DNA from: Acanthochromis polyacanthus
Taxonomy: Eukaryota; Chordata; Actinopteri; Pomacentridae
DNA length: 64,000 bases
NCBI RefSeq assembly: GCF_021347895.1
Contig: NC_067129.1
Span: 34,199,690-34,263,689, forward strand
Reading direction: 5' to 3'
A model generated the notes under the pieces. That model saw only the letters and a list, made by a program, of their open reading frames with translations. It was not told where the DNA came from and did not search any database. The position numbers were made by a program, and so were the translations under genes. Numbering within the stretch: the first letter of the stretch is position 1; every line of letters begins with the position of its first letter. Below, piece after piece: positions 48,203 to 64,000 of this stretch.

Positions 48203-64000
<15,798 letters not shown>

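Overview
The window looks like AT-rich genomic DNA from a ray-finned (teleost) fish. Genes are split into short exons with GT..AG junctions. The proteins are vertebrate-specific orthologues, and the introns are full of fish-type interspersed repeats: tRNA-derived SINEs, Tc1-like elements, TTAA-flanked foldback elements, LINE 3' ends, minisatellites and microsatellites. There is no prokaryotic, organellar or CRISPR signal. Gene names rest on reading the translated exons against remembered vertebrate families; no database search was run.

Four protein-coding genes account for the conserved coding sequence. (1) 1.3-15.2 kb, minus strand: the first five coding exons of bckdk, the mitochondrial kinase that switches off branched-chain keto-acid dehydrogenase. 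The rest of the gene lies left of the window. (2) 18.7-36.3 kb, minus strand: lrwd1 (ORCA), fifteen coding exons plus a 5'UTR exon near 37.8 kb. It is an LRR + WD40 scaffold that holds ORC on heterochromatin. (3) 39.9-41.6 kb, plus strand: alkbh4, a complete three-exon Fe(II)/2-oxoglutarate dioxygenase, head-to-head with lrwd1 as in mammals. (4) 48.2 kb to beyond the right edge, plus strand: cbl, the E3 ubiquitin ligase. Six exons are present, covering the four-helix bundle, EF-hand and start of the SH2 domain. The genes do not form one pathway; only the lrwd1/alkbh4 pairing is a known conserved neighbourhood.

The rest is introns and intergenic DNA holding mobile elements and tandem duplications. 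Notable are two Tc1-like elements, one carrying a broken transposase and interrupted by another element; a roughly 156-bp tandem array in a lrwd1 intron built from Tc1-like terminal sequence; four TTAA-flanked piggyBac-type miniature elements; and a 441-bp element whose empty site survives in sibling repeat copies. Also present are two ACCTGCCAAC-ended elements, a hAT-like zinc-finger fragment, several SINEs, and higher-order duplications in lrwd1 and cbl introns.

The most consequential observation is technical. lrwd1 exons 11-14 (20.6-23.0 kb) carry at least six one-base frame disruptions, although the conserved peptides are all readable in shifted frames. Exons on both sides are clean. The surrounding duplicated introns also differ by many single-base gaps. 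This suggests a poorly polished patch of assembly rather than a dead gene. I found no convincing undescribed biological system; the findings are structural oddities, transposon biology and annotation hazards.
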